A stretch of DNA of 64,000 nucleotides. It comes from Pelagomonas calceolata (lineage: Eukaryota > Sar > Pelagophyceae > Pelagomonadales > Pelagomonadaceae). The notes beneath the pieces are model-generated. The model saw only the letters and a program-made list of their open reading frames with translations. It did no database searches and was not told the origin of the DNA. Each line of letters opens with the position of its first letter. Position 1 is the stretch's first letter. Positions 42,667 through 51,632 of the stretch are shown piece by piece. The stretch spans positions 682,001 to 746,000 of the forward strand of contig CAKKNE010000006.1 in assembly GCA_918797485.1 (NCBI GenBank), read 5' to 3'. Position numbers and translations under genes: made by a program.

Positions 42667-43614
42667 ATGGCAGAGCAACACTTGGACAGCAAACAGGTCC
42701 GCAAGGCCGTCAAAGCCTTGTTGGGACACCGCCAGCAAAAAAACACTCTAGACTTGGATGCTGCTGCGTTTACCCTACAAGTAGGGCTGAAGAAGGCGCC
42801 CGTAGACCCGTCTCCAAAACCGAGGTTGATACCATTACCGCACCGCGTGCGCAATGATGCTGGAGACAGAAGAGGTTGTTTAATTGTCAAGGATGCTGAT
42901 AAACCGTGGCTCAAGGCGTTACTGTTAGATGGGGAAAGGCCTGGCGCGAAAACAACAAGAACAAAATTAGACGGTACGCGAGCCGCGAAGATGGCTCGGA
43001 GAAGCGAATCAACGCGAGAAGCGGGTAGCAACGGCGACGACCTTACGATAGAGGGCATCCACAAGGTGCTCGCTCTCTCAAAGTTGAGGACGTCCTATAA
43101 ACAATTCAAGGACCGGAGAGAACTGCGCGACCGCTTCGACGACTTCTACTGCGATGATAGGGTTGTGCCCATGCTGGGCAAGTTGCTGGGGAAGAGCTTC
43201 TTCGATAGAAAAAGGCAGCCTATCTCTGTTAGGGTTACAAGAGGTCCTGAGTCGTTGCGAGAGCAATTACGGAAGGCCGACTCCTGCGCGCGCTTCGTCC
43301 TCAAGGAGGGCACGTGTGCTGCTTTAGTGTGTGCGACGACGGATTTGAATGAAAAAGAGATTGTCGAGAATGCGGTAGCCGCGTGCGACGGCCTCGTGAG
43401 CTGCGTCCCCAAGAAGTGGCGCAACGTGCAATCGGTCGTGCTGAAACTGCCGGACTCGGCGTCGCTGCCGGTCTTCGCGGGTGAACTTGATCAGCCGAAG
43501 CGGAAGGCTCCTTCCGATGAGCCTCCTAAAAAGAAGAAGGCTCGCGTCGCAGAACCAGTCGTAAAGAAGCCGGGCCGCAAGTCATTGAAAGCGAAGCTTC
43601 GGGACCTGAAATAA
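42667..43614 (+). CDS. RSL1D1: RSL1D1/Cic1-like ribosomal L1-domain nucleolar protein
   Basis: 315 aa. The L1-like fold (about 15-260) has the family features: N-terminal KQVRKAVKALLGH, IPLPHRVRN near 55, then CLIVKD, the second subdomain with SKLRTSYKQFKDRRELRDRFDDFYCDDRVVPMLGKLLGKSFFDRKRQPISV, and a returning strand GTCAALVCATTDLNEKEIVENA with WRNVQSVVLKLPDSASLPVF. The tail is Lys-rich (PKKKKARV, GRKSLKAKLRDLK), a nucleolar signal. Yeast Cic1/Utp30 and human RSL1D1 act in ribosome assembly. Intronless; its stop lies 6 bp from the convergent thioredoxin gene. Confidence 0.85.
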   Translation: MAEQHLDSKQVRKAVKALLGHRQQKNTLDLDAAAFTLQVGLKKAPVDPSPKPRLIPLPHRVRNDAGDRRGCLIVKDADKPWLKALLLDGERPGAKTTRTKLDGTRAAKMARRSESTREAGSNGDDLTIEGIHKVLALSKLRTSYKQFKDRRELRDRFDDFYCDDRVVPMLGKLLGKSFFDRKRQPISVRVTRGPESLREQLRKADSCARFVLKEGTCAALVCATTDLNEKEIVENAVAACDGLVSCVPKKWRNVQSVVLKLPDSASLPVFAGELDQPKRKAPSDEPPKKKKARVAEPVVKKPGRKSLKAKLRDLK

Positions 43615-43620
43615 ACAATA

Positions 43621-44112
43621 CTACTTAGTCTTCTTGCCGCAGTGCGTATCCACAAATGCGGTCAGTTTCGCGTCAGAAGCACCGGTCATCGCGTCCTTTT
43701 TGGCACCGTTGACGAAAATTTGAAATGTGGGCATGGCCTGCACACCACAAGCCTCGGCGACGTCGTCGAGGTCGTCGACGTCGACCTTGACGAAGTCCGC
43801 GCCGTCGTAGGTCGCCGCGAGGCGCTGGAACAAAGGTGCGATCTTCTGGCACGGGCCGCACCACGTCGCCGTGAAGTCCACCACTAAAGGCCGGCCTTCT
43901 TTAGTCTTCGCGACGCGCTCTTCCCAGTCCTCGTCGCTGCTCACGTATGGCACTGTCGGCAGCTGGTCTACCGGTCGCTCGTCGAGGGCAACCTCTATCG
44001 TTGGCGGCGCTCCCGTGAACTTCTCGAAGAGCCACTTCAGGCCCAGGACGATGACGGGCCAGATTGCGTTAATTGGGATGCAGACGCCGCCGAAGCATAT
44101 GGTGCCGCTCAT
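43621..44112 (-). CDS. Membrane-anchored thioredoxin-domain protein
   Basis: 163 aa from ATG 44112. An N-terminal hydrophobic segment (about 8-32: GGVCIPINAIWPVIVLGLKWLFE) would anchor it. The thioredoxin fold follows at about 55-163, with the redox motif WCGPC (84-88), DVDDLDDVAEACGVQAMPTFQIFVNG (the cis-Pro is present) and a C-terminal helix. Probably a disulfide reductase at an organelle or ER membrane. The 5' region to 44270 holds an introner-core-like GCGTCGATGGCG outside the coding frame. Confidence 0.85.
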   Translation of the reverse strand: MSGTICFGGVCIPINAIWPVIVLGLKWLFEKFTGAPPTIEVALDERPVDQLPTVPYVSSDEDWEERVAKTKEGRPLVVDFTATWCGPCQKIAPLFQRLAATYDGADFVKVDVDDLDDVAEACGVQAMPTFQIFVNGAKKDAMTGASDAKLTAFVDTHCGKKTK

Positions 44113-44367
44113 GGCTGCTGTATATCGGCCGCGCGCGGTTGGGACTGCCTGTAAGCTCTCGAGCGCGTCGATGGCGTGCTTGCGACGAGCTATGCGGCCC
44201 GGTGTGGTCCAGCGCGGCCCTCCGCTCGGGCTCAAATCGCAGCGTCGAACTAGCGTCGCTGACATACTAGCTCTACTTGATGCCACGGCAGCCCACGCCG
44301 GCAGCCCACGGCAGCCCCGTGACCAGGCGACTGCGTTGCATAGATCATTCAATTATCCATTACTACC

Positions 44368-45411
44368 ATGAATGCGAGAACATTCGTGCTGGGGAGCATC
44401 GCTTTGGCAGCCCAGGAAGCAGCACATGCGCTCACCACGCCGCCAGCGAGCCGCCTCGGCACTCCCGAACGCGCAGCGCTCGGCGGCGTGGGCGCCGCGT
44501 GGGTCGCACTCGGTGCGCGCACCTTTGACGCCGCGAACGCGCGCGAGGCGGTGGGAGCCTTGGGCGTCGCGACCGCCACGTTCGAGGACAACATCCGCGA
44601 GCCCGCCGCGGGCTTCCTGGAGCTGACGTCGCCGCTCTTCGTGCTGCAGGGCGTGTTATTACTCGCTCTTTCAGCAAACGTGTTTGCGTCGAAGGATGCC
44701 GCCCGCGTCAGCTCGTCGATCGCCCTAGCATCAGCTACGACGCTCCTAGCATTGGCGCTGGCCGTCGTCGCGGGGGCGCCCGTCGAGAACGGTTTTGAAT
44801 TCATCACGGATCCCTTGTTCATCACGGCGGCGGTGGCGCTCAAGGCCGCGGGTTCCACTGAAGAAGACGCTTTCGAGCTCATCCGCGGCGACGTTGTGGA
44901 GCTGGCGACGGACGGCGGTTCCGTAGCACCGGAGGACGGCTACGGAAAAACGCTCGCGACGTTCTACCGAGGGTCCTGCCTTGTTGGTATATTGGTGGGC
45001 GCGTCGTTTATTCTAAGCCCGATCAATCCGATAGGGATATTTGACACGGAGTCGCCGGCGACGCACTTCTTCCGGGCTTTATGTGGCATAAGCATCGCCC
45101 TCGTGCTCGCGCCGGCGCAATCTATACTATGGCGTGCGGCCAAGGCGGGGGAGTTGAGCGCAAATTCATCGCGGGCCCTCAACGCCGCTTTGGGACTGGC
45201 GTCCGGGCTGTTGGTCGTCGACGGCCGGCTCCAGGTCGAGGAGGGCACGCGCCAGTTCGCTCAATTGGATCCCTCGTCGGCGATCGCGAAGGCGGTTGAA
45301 TTGGGGGATGTGGGGCGGTCCGTGACGAACACTGATGCGGCGTTTTCGGTGGGGCTAGTTGTTGCCTTGTTCTACGTGGCGCAGGCGGTCGCGCCGGCGC
45401 GGCGAGTGTAA
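44368..45411 (+). CDS. Multipass membrane protein of unknown family
   Basis: 347 aa. The N-terminus (MNARTFVLGSIALAAQEAAHA) may be a signal peptide. At least six hydrophobic stretches follow, near residues 36-52, 90-108, 113-132, 206-223, 232-250 and 327-340, separated by short acidic loops. No catalytic motif or family recognised. It has intact frame and codon use like its neighbours, so it is a real gene. It diverges from the thioredoxin gene over 255 bp that lack a palindromic element. Confidence 0.6.
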   Translation: MNARTFVLGSIALAAQEAAHALTTPPASRLGTPERAALGGVGAAWVALGARTFDAANAREAVGALGVATATFEDNIREPAAGFLELTSPLFVLQGVLLLALSANVFASKDAARVSSSIALASATTLLALALAVVAGAPVENGFEFITDPLFITAAVALKAAGSTEEDAFELIRGDVVELATDGGSVAPEDGYGKTLATFYRGSCLVGILVGASFILSPINPIGIFDTESPATHFFRALCGISIALVLAPAQSILWRAAKAGELSANSSRALNAALGLASGLLVVDGRLQVEEGTRQFAQLDPSSAIAKAVELGDVGRSVTNTDAAFSVGLVVALFYVAQAVAPARRV

Positions 45412-45522
45412 GAGTGTGTTTTACTAGTAGTAGTTCTAGGCGGCCTCCTCTCAGTCGGCGACTCGCGCTCGCACGCCTGTGGTGATGGCGCGGCGGGTGC
45501 AAGAGTGTGCGGTATACTATGC

Positions 45523-45792
45523 TTAGGCGGTTTCCGACTTGGGCGCGTGGACGCGGGCGGCCAGGCGTGCTGCCAGCTTTCTCTTCGCGAAGTCCAGTGT
45601 CCGTTGGCAGCCCTGTGCTTCCGGGTGGTTAGCACCGAGCACGCGCCGCAACGCCGCCTCGGTAGTAGTGAGCGTCGCTACGGCCTCGCGAACATAGACG
45701 CGGAACCCTTCACCAATTGGCGTACAACCGTAGTCAACAACAATTTTGGGACCCGGTTCCGCAAGGCTCCTGTCCTGGAAGCTACCATTGAG
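45523..45792 (-). pseudogene. C-terminal kinesin-light-chain-like TPR remnant, antisense
   Basis: A minus-strand frame without an ATG encodes about 89 residues ending at a stop at 45523-45525. Its last 46 residues (EAALRRVLGANHPEAQGCQ, then LDFAKRKLAARLAARVHAPK) look like the final TPR of the KLC-like genes common in these algae. The upstream part runs antisense to a plus-strand gene. It is either a decayed fragment or a 3' exon whose upstream exons I cannot find. Confidence 0.35.
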
Positions 45793-45888
45793 TTAGCAAA
45801 ACAACGCCTCGCGTACAAACTCGATCGCTACGACCGCGCGGAGCAACGCTTGCGACGGGGCCGCGTCGAGGACCTGGGACCGTCTGCG

Positions 45889-46206
45889 ATGTACTTCGTC
45901 GGTTCCCGCGCGATGAATGATACCGTTGTGGAATCAAGGATGCCCGCGCGCGGTACTACGATCGTCGGTCGCTACGCGTTCACTCACCTGGAAGGCAACG
46001 TTATTCGATTCGCTCCACTCTACCAGCAGTACAACGGTGGTTCTACAATGAGCAGTCACTGGATGAAGCGCAGGAACGCCTCAATCTTCGAGCCGCCCCA
46101 CCGAAAGCGCCGGGGCCGGGTCTCGCAGAACTACCGGGACGAGCTGCAAAGAAGGCGGGCGAAGAAGGCCCGGCGGGCGGCGGGCGGCGAGCGGGGACGT
46201 AGCTAG
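45889..46206 (+). CDS. Basic hypothetical protein; 5' end unresolved
   Basis: The frame is open from 45505 to 46206, but the first ATG in it is 45889, giving at least 105 aa. The sequence upstream (about 45690-45888: TTVVNNNFGTRFRKAPVLEATIELAKQRL...) reads like protein, so a 5' exon probably exists. One candidate is the ATG at 45485 followed by a GTATACT donor, but no in-phase acceptor was established. The C-terminus is strongly basic (RRRAKKARRAAGGERGR), suggesting a nucleic-acid-binding or nuclear protein. Family not recognised. Confidence 0.45.
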   Translation: MYFVGSRAMNDTVVESRMPARGTTIVGRYAFTHLEGNVIRFAPLYQQYNGGSTMSSHWMKRRNASIFEPPHRKRRGRVSQNYRDELQRRRAKKARRAAGGERGRS

Positions 46207-46231
46207 TAGAACATTGTAATGTACACATATG

Positions 46232-46780
46232 TTACAAGGCGATCTTCACGCGCGGATCTTGCCGCAGCACGGCGTAGCACTGATACAGCTCGTCCGCCGA
46301 CGCGACGGGCGCCTTGATGGTTACTGAGGTATACGTCTTCTGCTTCGAGTCGTTCTTGCTGAATGCAATATCATCAACTGGCTTGTCGACGACGCCGGCG
46401 ATGTAGCGGCACATATCTGCAGCAAAAGTGTCGTCGTCGAAGCCAATCACTTTGATCGTAAATTCGCAGGGGTAGTCCACGAGTTTTTCAAATACTTTTG
46501 CGCCTGCGCGCGACGCGGGTGATCGGGACTGCGGCTCGCGCGAGCTGGCTCGGAGCGACGACGCCTCGGCGGCGACCCGACGGCGTCGACGCGACGCGTA
46601 CGCAAGAAAAGGACGCCGCTTCCCACCGTCGTTCTCCCGCTCGAAGCGCGCGATCGGATCATCTTGACTGTTGTCGAGGATGTGGCGGACGGGTGCCCGT
46701 CTTTGCTGCTGTGGTGCCAGGCGCGGCAGCAGCGCCGAGGCTGTTGACAGTAGCGCGACGAAGGCGTAGTGGTGCGGCAT
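46232..46780 (-). CDS. DUF493 (YbeD-like) protein with targeting leader
   Basis: 182 aa from ATG 46780. The leader MPHHYAFVALLSTASALLPRLAP looks like a signal peptide followed by a transit region. The DUF493/YbeD ACT-like fold occupies about 95-182: VFEKLVDYPCEFTIKVIGFDDDTFAADMCRYIAGV ... KQKTYTSVTIKAPVASADELYQCYAVLRQDPRVKIAL, a complete match to the family layout. In plants such proteins are in chloroplasts; in bacteria YbeD affects lipoate enzymes. ATG 46780 rather than 46915 is chosen for the leader and the 238-bp distance from the promoter element. Confidence 0.82.
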   Translation of the reverse strand: MPHHYAFVALLSTASALLPRLAPQQQRRAPVRHILDNSQDDPIARFERENDGGKRRPFLAYASRRRRRVAAEASSLRASSREPQSRSPASRAGAKVFEKLVDYPCEFTIKVIGFDDDTFAADMCRYIAGVVDKPVDDIAFSKNDSKQKTYTSVTIKAPVASADELYQCYAVLRQDPRVKIAL

Positions 46781-47018
46781 GAGTGCGGCTACGTGCGGCG
46801 ATGCTTCTTGTTCGCGCCGCGGCGATGGCTTCGCGGCGAAGCGAGTTCTTGCGGCACCTACGAGTTCGACGGCAGCTAGGCTAGTTCCGTGCGGCTCGTC
46901 GGCGCAGCAGTGCACGCGCGTCGATATATGCTATGCGTGAGTGTCGTAACAGCTTGTCGGCTCTATGAAATGCCACTGCACAGCGACTGCACCAGCTGCA
47001 ACGCGGCACGCAAAAATA

Positions 47019-47042
47019 ACTAGCGGCATGTAAGACACTAGC
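47019..47042 (-). promoter_or_regulatory. Palindromic divergent-promoter element, copy 7
   Basis: Plus strand ACTAGCG, GCA, TGTAAGACACTAGC. It lies 238 bp from the DUF493 ATG and 198 bp from the SulP ATG. Confidence 0.74.
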
Positions 47043-47240
47043 ACGATTCTTCGCGCTTGGTTTTAAATAAATTGCACAGCTGGTACGGCCCGCCAGACAC
47101 TCAAAAGCCTGCGGCAGGCAGCTCTTGCAGTCCTGCGACCACACACCAACGCACACTTCCCAAGTCGCCGCCGTTGGCGGGCAAACATTGCGCCAAGTCA
47201 CAGCGGCCGCCACGCAGCGCGAGCGGCGCGTAAAGCAGCC

Positions 47241-49657
47241 ATGGCCGGCTACGACGCCGTCCCCACGACCCAAGAACCAAAAGCACCGAAGCAGTCGACC
47301 CTACTAGCATGTATCTACGGCTTGGTAGCGTCGCTCATGTGCGCGCCGGTGATGATGTCCTTCGCGTCGATCATCTTCGCGGACCCGTTCTTTTCCGAAT
47401 ACTCTCCAGAGTTAGTAAAATTGGTCCTCTTCTCGTCGGCCGTCCATCAACTGTGCTACGTGAGGTGGAGCACGATGCCGTTCGCCGTCGGGCAGGTCCA
47501 GGACGCCGGCCTCATATTTCTTTCAAGTATGGCGCGGTTTGTCGTTGCTGATGGGTTGCAGCACGATGACCATGCGGCGACGACGATGGCGGCGGCGCTG
47601 TGGACCCTTGGACTAGCGACGGCGTTACTTGGTGTCATGCTCATTGTCATCGGAAGACTAAGGCTGGCTTCGTTAGCCCAGTACCTGCCGGTGCCCGTCG
47701 TCGGAGGGTATCTAGCATATATAGGCTTCTACTGCGGCCAGGCCGGGTTGGCTATGATGAGTGGCGTCGAAGTCACTTCTCTCAAGGACTGGCCGAGGCT
47801 CTTCCGCGGGAGCGGCCCGGCGAAGATGTGCGTCGGCGTCGTCGTGGCTTCTGCTATTGTATTGACGTCATCAATAGCCGAGAAGAGAAAGTGGTCCCGC
47901 GCGTCCAAATCACTGATCATGCCTTTTGTTCTATTAGCTACTTGCGTGATATTCTACGTCCTCCTATATGCGGAAGGGTCGACGCTCGCCGAATCGCGTG
48001 AACATGGCTGGGTCGGCGCCCTGCCCGCTCGGAGTGAGAAAGGAGGCAGTGGATGGAGGAACGTTCCCATCCTAAAGCCGTGGGCGCTCTACGCTCCTAG
48101 AAACACAAATGAGGTCCTGCGAGCCGTCGGACGCGTCGCTCCTCGATTAATACCGTCGTGGCTCGCCATGGTCTGCGTCGTGGCCTTTTCTTCCTCGTTG
48201 GACGTCGCCGCGGTGGAGATGGAGCTCGGCTCGCCGCTGAACTACGATTCGGAACTGCAGACGGCTGCGTGGAAATCAAAGTTTTACGGCGCGTTCGCGA
48301 CGCCTGCTCGATGGCGTGGCGATGCCGGTTCCTCGCCGCTCGACGGAGCCAGCACGGGTGCACCCGACTCACTGGTTGATTTCCACACAGGCAGACGGTT
48401 GGCCTCGGGAACCTGGCTTCTGGCTTGTTAGGAGGCTTCTCTGGTAGCTATATATTCTCGCAAACAATATTAAATGTGAGGTCCAAGGTAGCAAACCGCT
48501 GGAGCGGTGCCGTGGTGTGTCTCATGGAAGTGTTACTCGTATTATTTCCGGCGCCTCCCACTGCATATATACCTACGGGTGCGTTCGGTGGGCTACTGTT
48601 ACTGGTCGGTGCTTCATTAATAATAGAGTGGTTGATAGAAGCGAGGCATCGGTTCTCGGCACCGGAGTACCTGGTATTACTTTTTACGTTCGCCTCCATA
48701 CACGTCATCGGCCTCGAGGCGGGCTTTGCCGCCGGTTTAGCTTTCAGTGCGTTGGCCTTTGCGTGCCAATATGCTCGGGTCCATGATGAAGTGGGAGGCG
48801 TCGCTTGCAGGCGGTCGAAGAAGGCCCGCTCCGTGAGACGGAGATCTTTTGAGGAACGACGAGCGTTGCACGACCACCGCGAATCGATAGTGGCGTTAGA
48901 TGTGGTCGGCTTCGTCTTCTTCGGGGCCGCGGCGCAACTGCTCGCAAAGCTGAAAGACGAAGCGAAGGGAGCCGCTTGGGTGGTATTAAATTTCGAGGAG
49001 TGCGTGGGCTTGGACGCGACGGCGGCGCGGTCGTGCTTCGCGCCCTTCAAGCAGTACCTCGTCCAAGAGAAGTGTTCCTTGTTGGTTGCTGGTCTGCGGC
49101 CGCACGTGTCCGAACAGCTCCAATGGGATTCGTTTGTAACCACAGATCAAGCATTGGAAAGTGCCGAGGATTCACTACTAGCAAGATTTAAAGTGGTGAA
49201 GGGCTCGTTCTCCGAGTTGTCACAGGAAGACGGCTTTGATGCTATCCTAAGACCCTACGTCGACGGCATGCAGGTCGACGCCAAAGCTCTAACAAAATAT
49301 GTGGAAGCTACGTCCATCAAAGCGGGCGAGCACTTGTTTAGACAAGGAGACGCCGCGGACCGCGTCTACTTCGTGCGGGCCGGAACTGTGGATCTCCGGT
49401 TGGATCAAAGACGCATCGCGCGCGTCGCGCGCGGCGCGGTTTTAGGCGAATTGTGCTTCCTGCTGAAGAGGAGGCAATCGTTGGACGCGACGGCCCACAC
49501 GCACTGCGCGCTGTGGTGCCTGTCGCGCGATCGTTTATCAGCGATGAAGCGGGAACGGCCCGACCTGTTCAACGTGCTCCAGACGGCACTCCTAAAATCC
49601 ATGGCGCTGCAGGTCGAGGAGAGCCTCGGGAGCGGTATTTGGTCCGCGTCTAGCTAG
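47241..49657 (+). CDS. SulP anion transporter with STAS and cyclic-nucleotide-binding domains, two exons
   Basis: Exons 47241-48268 and 48391-49657, phase 2, give about 764 aa. The SulP membrane domain spans about 20-490, with about ten helices and the family segments PVPVVGGYLAYIGFYCGQAGLA, LDVAAVEMELG and GLLGGFSGSYIFSQTILNVRSK. A STAS domain follows (about 535-640: IVALDVVGFVFFGAAAQLLAKL, WVVLNFEECVGLDATAA). A cyclic-nucleotide-binding fold completes it (about 665-750: GEHLFRQGDAADRVYFVRAGTVDL, GAVLGELCFLLKRRQSLDATA). It probably moves sulfate, bicarbonate or a related anion under cAMP/cGMP-type control. The intron is a canonical introner. Confidence 0.92.
48265..48390 (+). mobile_element. 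Introner element (126 bp) in the SulP gene
   Basis: Ends CTGCGTGGAAATCAA and TTGATTTCCACACAG; exact 8-bp target duplication GCAGACGG at 48257-48264 and 48391-48398. The donor GTGGAA starts four bases into the element (48269), and the acceptor is the last two bases (AG). Splicing leaves the duplicated codons (QT...QT) in the protein. The internal core matches the exportin and LRR elements. Confidence 0.95.
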
Positions 49658-49914
49658 TTGTTGTACATATAAGTATCTGTTCATAGTAGTACTAAATATT
49701 ACCGTCGTCCGTCGAGGTTCTAGATGTGCGTGAACTCCCGCGGCGATGGCGTCACATTGGCGTGCCACACAGCGCATACGCCATCGACGCGACGCGTCGT
49801 GAATGGGGGCGAGAGTAGTCGCAACATTCTTACGCGCGCCCGCGCGCGGCGCGCGCCCGCCGCCGTAGTAGTTGTAGTGAGACTAAATACGAACAGGACG
49901 GTCTTACGCGACCC

Positions 49915-51158
49915 CTACTTCTTCTTCTTCCCCTTCTTGCCCTTGCCCCCCTTGCCCGCGTCCAACCTCCCCAACGTGTTGAACAATTGGTCGGGCAGCG
50001 AGTGGTCCACCTGCAGCATTTGTATCTTGCCCGGCGGGCCTTTTGAACCTTCCAATTCCCCTCCATTAAAGGCCGCGAGCATGGTGTTCGCGCCCTTCTC
50101 GCCGATGCGGTTGTGGAGCAGGTCGACTTGTGATAGTAAACTCGTCTCGCGCTGCATCACGCCCGCGAGCTGCTCCAAAGCTTCGAGGTCCTCGTCGGTG
50201 GCGGCGATGGCGTTGTCCGCGAGCGACAGATATTCGAGTTTGTTATTATTGTCCATTCCCGAGAGGATGCCCGACCTGCGTGGAAATCAAATTTTCACGG
50301 CGCGGGATCGTCGCGTCGACCTCCACGCCATCTTCATGATATCTGCTCGATGGCGTGGCGATGCCGGTTCCGCACTCACCGCTCGATCGAGCCAGGACGG
50401 CCGCGTATCGCCGAGAAATGACTTAGTGCACCCGACGCACCGGTTGATTTCCACACCGTTCCCGACAGCCCGCCGCCCCGCATCTTGTTGCCCTGCAAGT
50501 GGAGCTTCTGCAGCGTCGTCTTGGCGTAAGATAGCACCTCGCCCAGCGGCGCCCCCGCGTCCTCGTCCAAACCACAATAACAAAGGTGCAGTTGTTTTAA
50601 GGACGCGTTCGTCCGCAACCCTTGACAGAGCGCCTTACAACCATCACTACCCAGCGACGAGTTGTAGTCCAGTTTTAACGTAAGCAGCGACCGGTTCTGG
50701 CCGCACATCAAGGACTGGCCCAACGCATGCGCTCCTCGGTACCCCACACCACAATCCAGCATTTCAAGGTAGGCCATGGGCAGCTCCGCGCCGCCCAGCC
50801 TGAGTATTTCAGCTAAGCAAGCGGCCCCGTCGTCGCCGCAGTCCATGCGCCAAAATCTAAAGTTCTTGGCCATCTTGAACACGGCCCCGGACATGCCCGG
50901 CGCGTTGCCCATCAACGCCGTGCAGAGCGCCCTCGTCCCGTGGGGGCCCAGGACCGGTTCGCCATCTATTACAAGTTGTTCATTTTTCATCATGATTTCT
51001 AATTGCTCCTCATCTCCGCCTAGTTGTGCCAATACTTTGGGATGCGGCGTTAATGCGGCGAGCTTGCAGTACTTCTTGTAATTATCAACAACAGCTTCCG
51101 GGTTCATGGACGGGTCGTCGGGGTCGATGGCCGAGCCGCCCTTCTTTTTGGGCGGCAT
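49915..51158 (-). CDS. Leucine-rich-repeat (RNI-like) protein, two exons
   Basis: Exon 1 is 51158-50455 and exon 2 is 50275-49915, phase 2, about 354 aa. After a basic start (MPPKKKGGS), RNI-type LRRs fill about 75-305: ALCTALMGNAPGMSG, AACLAEILRLGGAELPMAYLEMLDCGV, SLLTLKLDYNSSLGSDGCKALCQGL, SLKQLHLCYCGLDEDAG, LQKLHLQGNKM and KLEYLSLADNAI. The C-terminus is Lys/Gly (GKGGKGKKGKKKK). Similar proteins occur in algal flagella and dynein-related contexts, but function is not shown. The intron is an introner inserted between two LRRs. Confidence 0.85.
50276..50458 (+). mobile_element. Introner element (183 bp) in the LRR gene
   Basis: Left end CTGCGTGGAAATCAA, right end TTGATTTCCACACCG (one change), flanked by TGCCCGAC (50268-50275) and TTCCCGAC (50459-50466), an 8-bp duplication with one mismatch. 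It lies in the same chromosomal orientation as the SulP copy but in a minus-strand gene, and still splices (GTGGAA...CACGCAG, 50276-50454). Confidence 0.92.
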
Positions 51159-51632
51159 GGTGAGCTAGCTACCAGTGTTGCTTGCTTGCTTGGTGCTTGC
51201 CTGGGGCAGCCTCGCGGTCGGCTGCTCGCGGGCGCCGACGGATGGTTGGCTCACTGTTCTGGGCGCTCGTACGCGATCCTGCGCTCGGGCAGCGGTGCGC
51301 TTTCGTGCGCGCTTTTACAGGCGTTGTCTCGGCTGCCCCCGACCGACAAGCAGGCGCGGCACTAGGGGCCCACCACCGCTACTGCTCCCCGGGGAGCCCC
51401 TCGGCGCCGGACCGGCTCGCGCGGAGGAGTGCCAATCCGGGCTTTCGACTCGGGGGAGAGCCTGCAGCGGCGCTGGCCTCTCCCTGGCAAAACGCGTGGG
51501 CAGCCACCAAGGGTGCACGACCGACGAGCGCAGGTATCGTGCTCTCGATAAGCCGCACGCGCGGCATCGATTTGACACCCTCGACGCCGTCGCGCCCAGC
51601 CACAACTCCTTGCGGGCAGCCTCACAGACAGC
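51159..51632. promoter_or_regulatory. Divergent promoter region (LRR / basic protein)
   Basis: 474 bp. GAGCTAGCTACCAGTG near 51163 vaguely recalls the palindromic arm, but the inner core is absent. Nothing else recognised. Confidence 0.4.

Noticed and set aside
47241-49657. Reading the SulP locus as two genes (N-terminal transporter and separate STAS/cyclic-nucleotide protein)
   Set aside because: The introner excision joins the two frames exactly and the second frame begins inside the membrane domain, without its own ATG or promoter.
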